A stretch of 40,308 nucleotides of DNA from an uncultured Propionibacteriaceae bacterium (lineage in GTDB: Bacteria > Actinomycetota > Actinomycetes > Propionibacteriales > Propionibacteriaceae), in contig CALKHV010000010.1 of the NCBI GenBank assembly GCA_937988865.1, forward strand, positions 1 through 40,308, given 5' to 3'. How positions within the stretch are numbered: the first letter of the stretch is position 1; the number at the start of each line of letters is the position of its first letter. The notes under the pieces were generated by a model that made no database searches, was not told the DNA's origin, and saw only the letters and a program-made list of their open reading frames with translations. A program made the translations under genes and the position numbers. Positions 7,420 through 15,762 of the stretch are shown one piece after another.

Positions 7420-8258
7420 TGATCTCGGTGACCATCTGGCGCAGGACGCTCGACCCGGTCGTGCTCGCGACAGCTCGCCTGGCTTGCCGATTGGTTGGCG
7501 ATGGCGCACCGGCGACGGTGGCCCAGGCCTGCGTCACCGCCCGGGACGCCGTCTACGACGTGTACCTGGTCGACCACGCCGACGGACGGTTCGTGCTCAA
7601 ACGCTGCCCGGACACCCGTGAGCCCGACGTCTACCGTTCCAGCTTCACAGGCTCGAGCCTCCCGGTTCCCCGACTGCTGGGACACCTCGTCAGTGACGGG
7701 ATCGACTGGCTGGTGCTGGAGCACCTCGACGGCACGCAGCCGCGGGACCCCGCCGGCCACGCGCGGGCGGGAGCGGCCCTGGGAAGCGTCCACGCGGCCT
7801 TCTGGAGTGAACTCCTGCCCGGTGACCCGCCTGTCGACGGGTCCGCGTCCCTGATCGGGGACGCAGCGGTGGCTGCCGTCGAGCGCGAACTGCTCGCGCG
7901 GTGGGGCGAGGCGCCCACGACGCTCGGGCACGGCGACCTGCAGCCCACCAACGTGGTCGACCACCGCTCGGGTGCCCGCATCGTCGACTGGGAGCTCGCC
8001 GCCCGTCGGGCCTATTTCCTCGACATCGCCCGCTACTGCCATCTGCGCGCACCTGACGGCCAACCTCACCTCGACCTGCAGGACAGGGCGGCCTTCCTCG
8101 CGTCCTACCGAGCGCGACTGGGTGGTCTGGCTCCTGACGAGGAGAGATTCGGACGCGACGTGCTCCTCGGCCAAGCCGCACTCTTCCTCGATCCTGCCGC
8201 CGCAGGCGACGACCAGGCCGTGGCCGACCTGCTGCGGGTGGTGCACGAACTCTCGTAG
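7419..8258 (+). CDS. aminoglycoside phosphotransferase-fold (APH) kinase-like protein
   Basis: 279 residues if started at ATG 7419 (TGATG overlap with the SDR stop); GTG 7416 is equally possible. The catalytic loop LGHGDLQPTN (Asp about residue 173) and the metal motif RIVDWE identify the APH/choline-kinase fold. These enzymes phosphorylate small hydroxyl compounds; resistance is not implied. Coupling to an SDR hints at a small-molecule modification pair, but no substrate can be read from the sequence. Confidence 0.75.
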   Translation: MISVTIWRRTLDPVVLATARLACRLVGDGAPATVAQACVTARDAVYDVYLVDHADGRFVLKRCPDTREPDVYRSSFTGSSLPVPRLLGHLVSDGIDWLVLEHLDGTQPRDPAGHARAGAALGSVHAAFWSELLPGDPPVDGSASLIGDAAVAAVERELLARWGEAPTTLGHGDLQPTNVVDHRSGARIVDWELAARRAYFLDIARYCHLRAPDGQPHLDLQDRAAFLASYRARLGGLAPDEERFGRDVLLGQAALFLDPAAAGDDQAVADLLRVVHELS

Positions 8259-8272
8259 GCGTCTCGCGGCGT

Positions 8273-9196
8273 TCAGTTCTGGGACGCCAGGAAAGCGTCC
8301 ACCTCGGCACGTGTGGGTGCCGTGCCCGGCCCCCGTCGCGTCACCTTGATCGCCGCTGCCGCATTGGCGCGACGCGCAGCCTCGGCCCACGACGCACCTC
8401 GCGCCCGTTCGGCAACCAGGACGCCCGTGTGGCAGTCACCTGCGCCGTTGGTGTCGAGTGGCTTCTGGGGAAAGCCGGGCACAGTGATCGTGCGTCCGGC
8501 CACACGGACGCAACAGCCCTTGGGACCGTCCCGCACGATCGCCACCCCCCGCGGGCGGAGCAGCTTCGAGATCACCCGCGCGGACGCCTCCATCCCGTCG
8601 ACGTCGGCCAGGTCGGACGACTCCTCGGCGTTGCCCGTGAAGACGTCGGTCCGGGCCAGGACGGGCCCCCGGATCGCATCGGGAAGGTCGGCGAACGCTG
8701 CGCCCGGGTCGAGCACGAGGATGGCCCCCGTGGGCAGGGACGCGATCCAGTGGAGCAGCGGTGCGCACGTCTGCGGCAGCACGAAGGAGTAACCCGTGAT
8801 GCACACGAGATCACCCGGTTCGGGGCGCGAGGCCTGCAGCGAGGCGGACGTGATCAGACGCTCGGCCCCCAGTGTGGTCACGAAGGTGCGCTCGGCTGAC
8901 GGTTCGACCATGACGAAGCAGATGCCGGTGTCTGCGTCCGCGATGGGGGGCGCGCTGAGTGTCACCTGCTCGGACGCGAGGACGTCGCGGATCAGGTCTC
9001 CTCGGGGACCGGTGCCGTGTGCCCCTGCGTGGACGCACTCGGCGCCCGCCCGCGCAGCCGCCACCAGGATGTTGACCGCCCCACCGGCGTAATCGTGGAC
9101 GCTGGACGCCATGACGTTGCCGCCTCGTCGAGGTAGGGCTGGGATCTCGACGACGGTGTCGACGAGCGCCTGCCCGGTGTGGATGACCCTGCCCAT
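8273..9196 (-). CDS. PfkB-family carbohydrate kinase
   Basis: 307 residues. The ribokinase/PfkB fold is shown by the N-terminal GQALVDTVVEIP, the glycine pair YAGGAVNILVAAARAG, and the C-terminal signature DTNGAGDCHTGVL with the catalytic Asp in GAGD. It would phosphorylate a sugar or nucleoside with ATP; the substrate is not identifiable, although the N-terminus resembles the YegV/sugar kinase subgroup. It starts 7 bases after corA in a nudix-corA-pfkB operon. Confidence 0.82.
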   Translation of the reverse strand: MGRVIHTGQALVDTVVEIPALPRRGGNVMASSVHDYAGGAVNILVAAARAGAECVHAGAHGTGPRGDLIRDVLASEQVTLSAPPIADADTGICFVMVEPSAERTFVTTLGAERLITSASLQASRPEPGDLVCITGYSFVLPQTCAPLLHWIASLPTGAILVLDPGAAFADLPDAIRGPVLARTDVFTGNAEESSDLADVDGMEASARVISKLLRPRGVAIVRDGPKGCCVRVAGRTITVPGFPQKPLDTNGAGDCHTGVLVAERARGASWAEAARRANAAAAIKVTRRGPGTAPTRAEVDAFLASQN

Positions 9197-9203
9197 GAGC
9201 CCC

Positions 9204-10196
9204 TCAGATCCAGTCGCGTGCCTTGAAGAAGATGTAGAGCCCCACGGTTCCCACGAGGATGGCGATCACCGACTGCCACAACCCGCCCACGTGGGCGAAG
9301 CCCGGATACGGGATGTTCTGCCCGAACCAGCCCGTCACGGCGGTCGGCACGGCGATCACGGCGGCCCAGCCGGCCAATTTCTTCATCACCATGTTCAGGT
9401 GCGCGTCCTGCAGTGACAGGTTGGTCTCGAAGATCGTGGTGATCATGTCGCGCAACGACTCGGTCCACTCGGTGACGCGCAGCACGTGGTCGTACAGGTC
9501 GTCGTAATAGTTCGACAGCGGTGAGGTGCCGTTGACGTTCTCGGCGAGCCGTCGGACCGTGTTGACGACCTCGCGCATGGGCAGGGCGATGCGCCGGAAT
9601 TCGACGAGTTCCTTGCGCAACTGGAAGCTCCGTCGTTGCACCCGGGCAGGCAGGGGCGTGCTCTCGAACAACGAGTCCTCGAGCAGTTCGATGCTGTCGT
9701 CCAACTGACCCACCATCTCGAAGTGGCCGTCGACGACGACGTCGAGGAGTCCGTACACCAGGGCGCTGGACCCCGCCGCCAACAGTGCGCTGTTCTGGCG
9801 CCAGCGCTCGATGACCGGGTCCATGTCGAACTGGGCGTCCAGCCTGACGGTGACCAGCCCTCGGGGCAGGACGAACGCCGAGACCGGTTCGGCGACGAGC
9901 CGCGACTCGAAGACCCCGGCCTCGGGCTCCACCAGTCGTGCCGCCGTGACCGTGACGAAGGTGTGGAACTCGTGGCGCGTCGCCTTGGGACGCTCCCCAC
10001 GCGACACGGCGTCCTCAACCGCGAGCGGGTCGAGCCCGAGTTCGGACGCCAGTTGGTCGAGTACTGCCTTGTCGTGTCCGCTGACGTCGAACCAGACGAG
10101 TTCACCCTCGCATGCGAGGTGCGTGTCGAGGCTGGTCAGCGCGATGTCGTGGTCGACCTCGACGCCGTCGCGCCACAGGATGGAGTGCAGGGTCAT
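9204..10196 (-). CDS. corA: CorA-family divalent cation transporter
   Basis: 330 residues: a long cytoplasmic N-terminal domain with helical, charged stretches, then two C-terminal membrane segments (about 267-285 and 303-322) and a short KARDWI tail. The pore signature, GMN in classical CorA, reads FGQNIPYPG here, a variant I associate with actinobacterial members. The family carries Mg2+ (or Co2+, Ni2+). The start ATG 10196 overlaps the nudix stop by one base (TGATG). An in-frame extension to 10385 lies inside the nudix gene and has no family similarity. Confidence 0.85.
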   Translation of the reverse strand: MTLHSILWRDGVEVDHDIALTSLDTHLACEGELVWFDVSGHDKAVLDQLASELGLDPLAVEDAVSRGERPKATRHEFHTFVTVTAARLVEPEAGVFESRLVAEPVSAFVLPRGLVTVRLDAQFDMDPVIERWRQNSALLAAGSSALVYGLLDVVVDGHFEMVGQLDDSIELLEDSLFESTPLPARVQRRSFQLRKELVEFRRIALPMREVVNTVRRLAENVNGTSPLSNYYDDLYDHVLRVTEWTESLRDMITTIFETNLSLQDAHLNMVMKKLAGWAAVIAVPTAVTGWFGQNIPYPGFAHVGGLWQSVIAILVGTVGLYIFFKARDWI

Positions 10197-10681
10197 CAGT
10201 GCCTCCCGAGACGGACGTCCGCGGGATTCTCCAACCCCACCGCGATGCGGCGGCGCATCCCCTCCGTCATGGGGCGGGGCAGCGCGTCCGGGGTGAACCA
10301 CCCGATGCCGGTCGACTCGTCGTCGGCGATGCGTGCGTCCCCCGACAGCCAGCGGCAACGGAAGGTGTGGTCGAGGTAGATGCACACATCGCCGTTGGCA
10401 TAGGTGACGGGCTCACCCGCGGCAACGGCCACGAGACGCTCGACCCCGATCACGACGTCGGCCTCTTCGAGCGCCTCCCGGACGACGGCGACGTGAGGGT
10501 CCTCCCCCGGCTCGACGATGCCGCAGATCGCCGTCCAATGACCGTCGTTGACGCTCCGGACGCAGAGCACCTCGACGCCGGGATCCCCTTCCCGGACGAC
10601 GACCCCCGTGACGCCGGGCAGCCACAGCGGGGTGTGGCCCACCATGGCGCGAAGCTCGAGAACGAAGTCCGGTGTCGGCAC
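10196..10681 (-). CDS. NUDIX hydrolase
   Basis: 161 residues. The nudix box is GIVEPGEDPHVAVVREALEE, fitting GX5EX7REUXEE; the final Gly of the classic box is Asp here. The flanking sequence (VLCVRSVNDGHWTAICG before, FRCRWLSGDARIADDES after) resembles actinobacterial nudix proteins acting on modified nucleotides or ADP-ribose, but the substrate is unknown. GTG 10681 is preceded by TAGGCT at 6 nt, so the operon nudix-corA-pfkB would start leaderless. Confidence 0.82.
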   Translation of the reverse strand: MPTPDFVLELRAMVGHTPLWLPGVTGVVVREGDPGVEVLCVRSVNDGHWTAICGIVEPGEDPHVAVVREALEEADVVIGVERLVAVAAGEPVTYANGDVCIYLDHTFRCRWLSGDARIADDESTGIGWFTPDALPRPMTEGMRRRIAVGLENPADVRLGRH

Positions 10682-10687
10682 GCTCGC

Positions 10688-10693
10688 AGCCTA
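10688..10693 (-). promoter_or_regulatory. -10 box of the nudix-corA-pfkB operon (leaderless)
   Basis: TAGGCT on the minus strand ends 6 nt before GTG 10681, within a 79-base divergent spacer shared with pxpA. Confidence 0.6.
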
Positions 10694-10747
10694 GCCGCGC
10701 TCGGTTGTCAGGTTCGCGACCGGCTCAGATCACGGCGGAGACACATC

Positions 10748-10753
10748 TAGAGT
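10748..10753 (+). promoter_or_regulatory. -10 box of pxpABC (leaderless)
   Basis: TAGAGT ends 7 nt before ATG 10761. No Shine-Dalgarno is visible. Confidence 0.6.
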
Positions 10754-10760
10754 TAGGGCC

Positions 10761-11474
10761 ATGGTCGACCTGAACGCCGATCTCGGCGAATCGTTCGGAC
10801 GTTGGACCCTCGGCGACGACGAGGCCCTGCTGGGAACCGTCACGAGTGCCAATGTGGCCTGCGGATTTCACGGCGGCGACCCCCTTGTGATGCGATCGAC
10901 CTGCCGTGGGGCCGTGGCCCGTGGGGTCCGGATCGGCGCCCACGTCGCGTACCGCGACCTCGCAGGCTTCGGACGCCGCTTCCTCGACGCCAGCCGCGAC
11001 GAGATCGCGGGCGACGTGCTGTACCAACTGGGCGCCCTGGCCGCGATCGCCCGGGCCGAGGGCGGTGAGATCACCCACCTCAAGCCGCACGGCGCGCTCT
11101 ACCACGGAGCCTCCGCCGTCGAGGCCCAGGCCCACGGCATCGTGGACGCGATGCTCGCTTTCGACCCCGTCCTGGTGCTCCTCGGCTTCCCCGGATCGGC
11201 CCTGCTGCGGATCGCGTCCGACCGTGGGCTGGCCACGCGCACGGAGTACTTCGTCGACCGCGCCTACACCCCGGCCGGGAACCTCGTCGACCGTCGCGAG
11301 CCGGGGGCCGTGATCCACGACCCGGTCGAGGCCGCCGCCCGGGCCGTCGCCGCGGCGAGGGCGGGAGCGGCCGACTCGTTCTGCGTCCACGGGGACACGC
11401 CTGCGGCGGTCGAACTGGCGCGGGCGGTGCGCACCGCGCTGGAGGACGCCGGCATCGAGGTCGCCGCAACGTGA
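10761..11474 (+). CDS. pxpA: 5-oxoprolinase subunit A (LamB/YcsF family)
   Basis: 237 residues beginning MVDLNADLGESFG, the family's metal-binding N-terminus, then SANVACGFHGGDP and HLKPHGALYH. PxpA acts with PxpB and PxpC in ATP-dependent opening of 5-oxoproline (pyroglutamate) to glutamate, disposing of a spontaneous damage product. It is first in a three-gene operon; its stop overlaps pxpB as GTGA. Confidence 0.92.
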   Translation: MVDLNADLGESFGRWTLGDDEALLGTVTSANVACGFHGGDPLVMRSTCRGAVARGVRIGAHVAYRDLAGFGRRFLDASRDEIAGDVLYQLGALAAIARAEGGEITHLKPHGALYHGASAVEAQAHGIVDAMLAFDPVLVLLGFPGSALLRIASDRGLATRTEYFVDRAYTPAGNLVDRREPGAVIHDPVEAAARAVAAARAGAADSFCVHGDTPAAVELARAVRTALEDAGIEVAAT

Positions 11475-12106
11475 ACCGACGGCTGCTCCCCTACGGCGAG
11501 ACCGCCGTGCTGGTGGAGTTCGACGACCCGGATGACGCCGTCGGGCTGGCCCGTGCGTTGGGGCGGCTCCGACTGCCGCGTGTCGTCGACCTGGTGCCGG
11601 GTGCCACGACCCTGCTCGTCCGCCTGGACGCCCCGCCTACCGACGCCCTCGTCGACGCCCTGCGCACCACGGCGGTCGAGGCTCCCGACGCGACCACCGA
11701 GCGGGTCATCGAGGTCAGCGTCCACTACGACGGTGAAGACCTCGCTGACGTCGCGTCCCTGCTCGGTCTCACCACGCAAAACCTCGTCTCGCGCCACACC
11801 GCGTCGACTTGGCACGTCCAGTTCCTCGGCTTCGCCCCCGGCTTCGCGTATCTGACAAGCCCGGACGCCGGCCTCGACGTCCCGCGCCGGGCCTCCCCGA
11901 GGTCGCGCGTCCCCGCCGGTTCCGTGGCCCTGGCCGGCACGTGGTCGGGTGTCTACCCCCGAGACAGCCCCGGGGGTTGGCAGCTCATCGGACGCACCGA
12001 CTTCGTGGCCTTCGACCCCGGACGCGTGCCCGCCGTGGGTTGGCGCGCGGGCGACCGCGTCCGGTTCGTCGATGCCGACCGACCCGAACCGGCGGACGTC
12101 CGATGA
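11471..12106 (+). CDS. pxpB: 5-oxoprolinase subunit B (KipI family)
   Basis: 211 residues from GTG 11471, overlapping the pxpA stop. Family segments are LLPYGETAVLVEF at the start, FLGFAPGFAYL in the middle and GTWSGVYPRDSPGGWQLIGRT near the end, which form the active site shared with allophanate hydrolase-like proteins. It pairs with PxpC. Its stop overlaps the pxpC start as ATGA, so all three subunits are translationally coupled. Confidence 0.92.
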   Translation: MNRRLLPYGETAVLVEFDDPDDAVGLARALGRLRLPRVVDLVPGATTLLVRLDAPPTDALVDALRTTAVEAPDATTERVIEVSVHYDGEDLADVASLLGLTTQNLVSRHTASTWHVQFLGFAPGFAYLTSPDAGLDVPRRASPRSRVPAGSVALAGTWSGVYPRDSPGGWQLIGRTDFVAFDPGRVPAVGWRAGDRVRFVDADRPEPADVR

Positions 12107-12966
12107 CGCTCGTCGTGGTGCAGCCGGGCATCCAGACCCTCGTGGAAGACCTGGGCCGGGCCGGGCAGGCATCGGCGGGCGTCGGGACGTCCGGGGCTGC
12201 CGACCGGCGCAGCGCCGCCCTCGCCAACGCGTGCGTGGGAAACCACCGCACCGCGGCCGTTCTCGAGGTCCTCCTCGGACGCCTCGTCATCCGCGCCCTC
12301 CACCCCTGCCTCGTCGCGGTCACCGGTGCGTCCGGCCCCCTCACGATCGACGGTGCGGACGCCGATCCCGGCGTCCCCCTGCGACTGCATCGTGGGCAGG
12401 AGTTGACGCTGGGCGTGGCAACCACGGGCCTCCGCCGCTATCTGGCCGTGCGCGGCGGCATCGACGCACCCCGGACGCTGGGCAGCCGCTCGTCCGACGT
12501 TCTCGCCGGTCTGGGCCCGGCGCCCGTGGTGACCGGTCAGGCGCTCTCCCCCGGTCTCCTCGCCGCGTTCGACCCACGCCCGGTCGCCCTTCCCACGTCG
12601 GCAACGCACGCCACCTACCACGACGGTCCGCGGCTCGACCGGCTCGACGAAGCCTCACGGACGAGGCTCGACGGCTCACGCTGGACGGTCAGCCCGACCA
12701 GCAATCGCACGGCCGTCCGACTGCTCGGAACCCCGCTCACCCTCAGCCGCCCGGACGAACTTCCGTCCGAGGGCATCCTCCCGGGCGCGATCCAGGTCCC
12801 CCCGAACGGTGAGCCCCTGATCTTCCTCGCCGACCACCCTGCGACGGGCGGTTACCCCGTCGTGGGAGTCCTCGATGCGGACGGTCTGGCCGCGGCGGCG
12901 CAGTGGCGTCCGGGTGTCGAGATCGGCCTTGGACGCGAGGCGCGGGGCCAGGCGATTTCCCTCTAG
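12103..12966 (+). CDS. pxpC: 5-oxoprolinase subunit C (KipA family)
   Basis: 287 residues starting at ATG 12103; upstream in-frame sequence back to 11809 is a shadow of pxpB. The N-terminus VVQPGIQTLVEDLGRAG and the segments VTGASGPLTIDG, YLAVRGGID and SNRTAVRLLG are typical of KipA/PxpC. The C-terminus has GYPVVGVLDADGLAAAAQ. The stop codon TAG is also the first half of a -10 like TAGACT for accA3. Confidence 0.92.
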   Translation: MTLVVVQPGIQTLVEDLGRAGQASAGVGTSGAADRRSAALANACVGNHRTAAVLEVLLGRLVIRALHPCLVAVTGASGPLTIDGADADPGVPLRLHRGQELTLGVATTGLRRYLAVRGGIDAPRTLGSRSSDVLAGLGPAPVVTGQALSPGLLAAFDPRPVALPTSATHATYHDGPRLDRLDEASRTRLDGSRWTVSPTSNRTAVRLLGTPLTLSRPDELPSEGILPGAIQVPPNGEPLIFLADHPATGGYPVVGVLDADGLAAAAQWRPGVEIGLGREARGQAISL

Positions 12967-12969
12967 ACT
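12964..12969 (+). promoter_or_regulatory. -10 box of accA3 overlapping the pxpC stop
   Basis: TAGACT begins with the pxpC stop codon. Transcription from here would give accA3 a leader of about 50 nt containing a small hairpin (CCTCAGCGTTGAGG) and AGGAGG, placing accA3 under its own promoter. Confidence 0.45.
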
Positions 12970-13026
12970 CACGAGCACAGGCAGTCAGGCCCTCAGCGTT
13001 GAGGTGCCGCCACCCTAGGAGGACAC

Positions 13027-14799
13027 GTGGGAAACCAGATCACCAAGGTTCTGGTCGCCAATCGAGGAGAAATCGCCGTCCGGGTCATCAGGGCCGCCGC
13101 CGACGCCGGTATTCCGAGCGTCGCGATCTATGCGGATTCGGATTCGGAAGCCCTCTTCGTCAAGCTCGCCGACGAGGCATTCGCCCTCAACGGGGCCACC
13201 CCGGCAGAGACGTACCTGAACGTCGCCAAGGTGCTCGACATCGCTGAACGAAGCGGCGCGAACGCCATTCACCCCGGCTATGGCTTCCTCGCCGAGAATG
13301 CGCAGTTCGCGCAATCGGTCATGGACGCCGGACTGATCTGGATCGGCCCGCCCCCCGCTGCGATCGACGCACTCGGCGACAAGGTCAAGGCCCGCCACAT
13401 CGCCCTCAAGGTGGGCGCCCCCCTGGTTCCCGGCACCCCCGACCCGGTGGCCGGTGCTGACGACGTGGTGGCCTTCGCCGAGCAGTACGGCCTGCCGATC
13501 GCCATCAAGGCCGCGTTCGGCGGCGGCGGGCGTGGTCTCAAGGTGGCCCGCACGATGGAGTCGATCCCCGAGCTCTTCGAGTCGGCCACGCGCGAAGCGG
13601 TGACGGCTTTCGGACGCGGTGAGTGCTTCGTCGAGCGCTATCTCGACCGGCCCCGCCACGTCGAGACCCAGTGCCTCGCCGACTCCCACGGCAACGTGGT
13701 CGTCGTCTCCACCCGTGACTGCTCGCTGCAGCGCCGCCACCAGAAGCTCGTCGAAGAGGCACCGGCCCCCTTCCTGACCCCGGCCCAGCTCGACAAGCTC
13801 TACACGTCGTCCAAGGCGATCCTCAAGGAGGCCGGCTACATCGGTGCCGGCACCTGCGAATTTCTGGTGGCCCAGGACGGGCTGATCTCGTTCCTCGAGG
13901 TCAACACCCGCCTGCAGGTCGAGCACCCCGTCTCTGAAGAGGTCACCGGCATCGACCTCGTCCGCGAGATGTTCCGCATCGCCAACGGCGAGGCGCTGGG
14001 GTACGACGACCCGGTCGTCCGCGGACACTCCATCGAGTTCCGGATCAACGCCGAGGACGCCGGCCGCAACTTCATGCCTGCCCCCGGCACCCTGGTCAAG
14101 TGGCATGCACCCACCGGTCCGGGCGTCCGGGTCGACGAGGGCTATCACGTCGGCATGACCGTCCCCGGCTCGTTCGACTCACTCGTGGCGAAGGTCATCG
14201 TCACGGGAGCCGACCGCAACCAGGCCCTGGCCCGGTCGCGTCGGGCCCTGGCCGAGATCGTGCTCGAGGGCATGCCCACGGTCATCCCGTTCCACCAGGC
14301 CGTGATCAACGACCCGGCCTACACGGCACCCGATGGCACGTTCGGCGTCCACACCCTCTGGATCGAGACCGAGGCGAAGCTCGAGATTCCCGCCTACACG
14401 GGACTGCTGGGCGAACCCGAGGACGAGGCCGAGAGCCACACGGTCGTCGTCGAGGTCAATGGACGCCGACTCGAGGTCAAGCTGCCCGGTGATCTCGGCG
14501 GCGGTGCGCGTCCGGCCGCCAAGGCCAAGAAGCCTGTCAAGCGCGATCGCGGTGGCGCCAAGGTGTCGGCACCGTCCGGCAACGCACTGCCGGCCCCGAT
14601 GCAGGGCACCGTGGTGAAGATCGCCGCAACCGAGGGTGAGGCGATCAGCGAGGGCGACCTCGTCGTCGTGCTCGAGGCCATGAAGATGGAGCAGCCCATC
14701 AACGCCCACCGCTCCGGAATCGTGAAGAGCCTTGTCACCGAGGTGGGCGCCACCGTGCAGTCGGGCGCCATCCTCTGCGAGATCGTCGACCCCGAGTAG
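13027..14799 (+). CDS. accA3: acyl-CoA carboxylase alpha subunit (biotin carboxylase + biotin carrier)
   Basis: 590 residues from GTG 13027 after AGGAGG. The biotin carboxylase part covers about 1-450: VLVANRGEIAVRVIRAA at the start, the ATP-grasp loop GGGGRGLK near 163-170, and EVNTRLQVEHPVSEEVTGI near 297. A Lys/Ala/Pro-rich linker (about 490-520) leads to the carrier domain with LEAMKMEQPI; the biotinylated Lys is residue 553. It carboxylates its own biotin with bicarbonate and ATP and hands the carboxyl to AccD5. A strong terminator follows. The equivalent in M. tuberculosis is Rv3285. Confidence 0.95.
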   Translation: MGNQITKVLVANRGEIAVRVIRAAADAGIPSVAIYADSDSEALFVKLADEAFALNGATPAETYLNVAKVLDIAERSGANAIHPGYGFLAENAQFAQSVMDAGLIWIGPPPAAIDALGDKVKARHIALKVGAPLVPGTPDPVAGADDVVAFAEQYGLPIAIKAAFGGGGRGLKVARTMESIPELFESATREAVTAFGRGECFVERYLDRPRHVETQCLADSHGNVVVVSTRDCSLQRRHQKLVEEAPAPFLTPAQLDKLYTSSKAILKEAGYIGAGTCEFLVAQDGLISFLEVNTRLQVEHPVSEEVTGIDLVREMFRIANGEALGYDDPVVRGHSIEFRINAEDAGRNFMPAPGTLVKWHAPTGPGVRVDEGYHVGMTVPGSFDSLVAKVIVTGADRNQALARSRRALAEIVLEGMPTVIPFHQAVINDPAYTAPDGTFGVHTLWIETEAKLEIPAYTGLLGEPEDEAESHTVVVEVNGRRLEVKLPGDLGGGARPAAKAKKPVKRDRGGAKVSAPSGNALPAPMQGTVVKIAATEGEAISEGDLVVVLEAMKMEQPINAHRSGIVKSLVTEVGATVQSGAILCEIVDPE

Positions 14800-14818
14800 C
14801 ACGTTCTGCTTTGACCCT

Positions 14819-14860
14819 CGGACGCCGGTCGGGCCTCGTGCCCGGCCGGCGTCCGTTTTC
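14819..14860 (+). terminator. Rho-independent terminator of accA3
   Basis: Arms 14819-14834 (CGGACGCCGGTCGGGC) and 14840-14855 pair over 16 positions with one U-G wobble on the plus strand, a 5-base loop, then TTTTCT. Each arm carries a copy of GGACGC/GCGTCC. Confidence 0.85.
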
Positions 14861-14901
14861 TGTGCGTCGCCCATGAGTCTGTTGTGAACGCCGCCCCCCG
14901 C

Positions 14902-14930
14902 TTGGTTACGGCCTGACCGCAGGTCACACT
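14902..14930 (+). promoter_or_regulatory. promoter of the membrane protein gene at 14938
   Basis: TTGGTT (14902-14907), a 17-base spacer and CACACT (14925-14930), 7 nt before the GTG at 14938. The -10 keeps the A at position 2 and T at position 6 of the window's leaderless pattern. Confidence 0.45.
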
Positions 14931-14937
14931 GGAAAGC

Positions 14938-15738
14938 GTGGAATACGTCATCCTGCTCGTCCTGGCCATCGTGGGCTTCGCGTTCTATCGCATGTCACAG
15001 TCCCAGGGACGCGCCGTCCGTGCGCAGCACACCGCAGAACTCGAGTCGCAGCTGGCGACCTCACGGCACGCCGCCGAGGAGGACGTCACGAAGTTCGGTG
15101 AGGAGTTGCAGCGGCTCGATTCTGCCGTGGCCGGCCATCCGCTGGACGAACCCATGCAGCAGGACTACACGCGTGCCCTGGACGCCTACGACAACGCCAA
15201 GGAGTCCCTCGCCGCGGTTCGGCAGCCCGAGGAGATCCGGCACGTCACCGAGATCCTCGAGGACGGGCGGTACGCGATCGCCTGCGTCAGGGCGCGCGTC
15301 GCGGGGCAGCCCCTGCCCCAGAAACTGCCCCCGTGCTTCTTCAACCCCGCCCACGGACCCAGCTCGCAGAACGTCCGCTGGGCGCCGCCCGGCGGAAGCG
15401 TGCGTGAGGTGCCCGCGTGCCCCGCGGACGCCGAACGCGTCCTCGCCGGCGCCGACCCCTACATCCGCACCGTCCCGATGGGTGCGCGTCGCGTCCCCTA
15501 CTGGGAGGGCGGCCAGGCCTACGCGCCGTGGGCGCAGGGCTACTACAGCAACTGGCAGGGCAACTCACTGATCCGCGACATCGCCATCGGGTCGTTGATC
15601 TTCCACGGCATCGGCGGCCTCCCCTACCTGATGGACGGGATCGGCGACGGTATCGGTGAGGTGGGCGAGGGCATCGGCGACCTGTTCAGCGGTCTCGGCG
15701 ACGGTATCGGCGACCTCTTCGACGGCTTCGGCGGCTAG
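14938..15738 (+). CDS. unrecognised membrane-anchored protein with glycine-rich tail
   Basis: 266 residues from GTG 14938. An N-terminal membrane anchor (about residues 3-17) is followed by a charged helical, possibly coiled-coil region (about 25-125: AEEDVTKFGEELQRLD and similar). A Cys- and Pro-containing middle (LPPCFFNPAHGP; VREVPACPADAERVL) follows, then a Tyr/Trp-rich patch (QAYAPWAQGYYSNWQG). The last 45 residues are repeats of DGIGD/EGIGD/GLGD ending in FGG. The two Cys-Pro sites could hold a metal or a disulfide. I do not recognise the family. It stands alone after the accA3 terminator and converges with yjbQ. Confidence 0.7.
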   Translation: MEYVILLVLAIVGFAFYRMSQSQGRAVRAQHTAELESQLATSRHAAEEDVTKFGEELQRLDSAVAGHPLDEPMQQDYTRALDAYDNAKESLAAVRQPEEIRHVTEILEDGRYAIACVRARVAGQPLPQKLPPCFFNPAHGPSSQNVRWAPPGGSVREVPACPADAERVLAGADPYIRTVPMGARRVPYWEGGQAYAPWAQGYYSNWQGNSLIRDIAIGSLIFHGIGGLPYLMDGIGDGIGEVGEGIGDLFSGLGDGIGDLFDGFGG

Positions 15739-15762
15739 ACCGCCGGCTCTCCCGTCAAGGGA

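Noticed and set aside
7419..8258. Antibiotic-resistance aminoglycoside phosphotransferase
   Set aside because: Only the general kinase fold motifs are visible; nothing ties it to aminoglycosides and no mobile element is nearby.
13015..14148. 377-residue minus-strand open frame opposite accA3
   Set aside because: Shadow of the biotin carboxylase domain; no start signal or motif.
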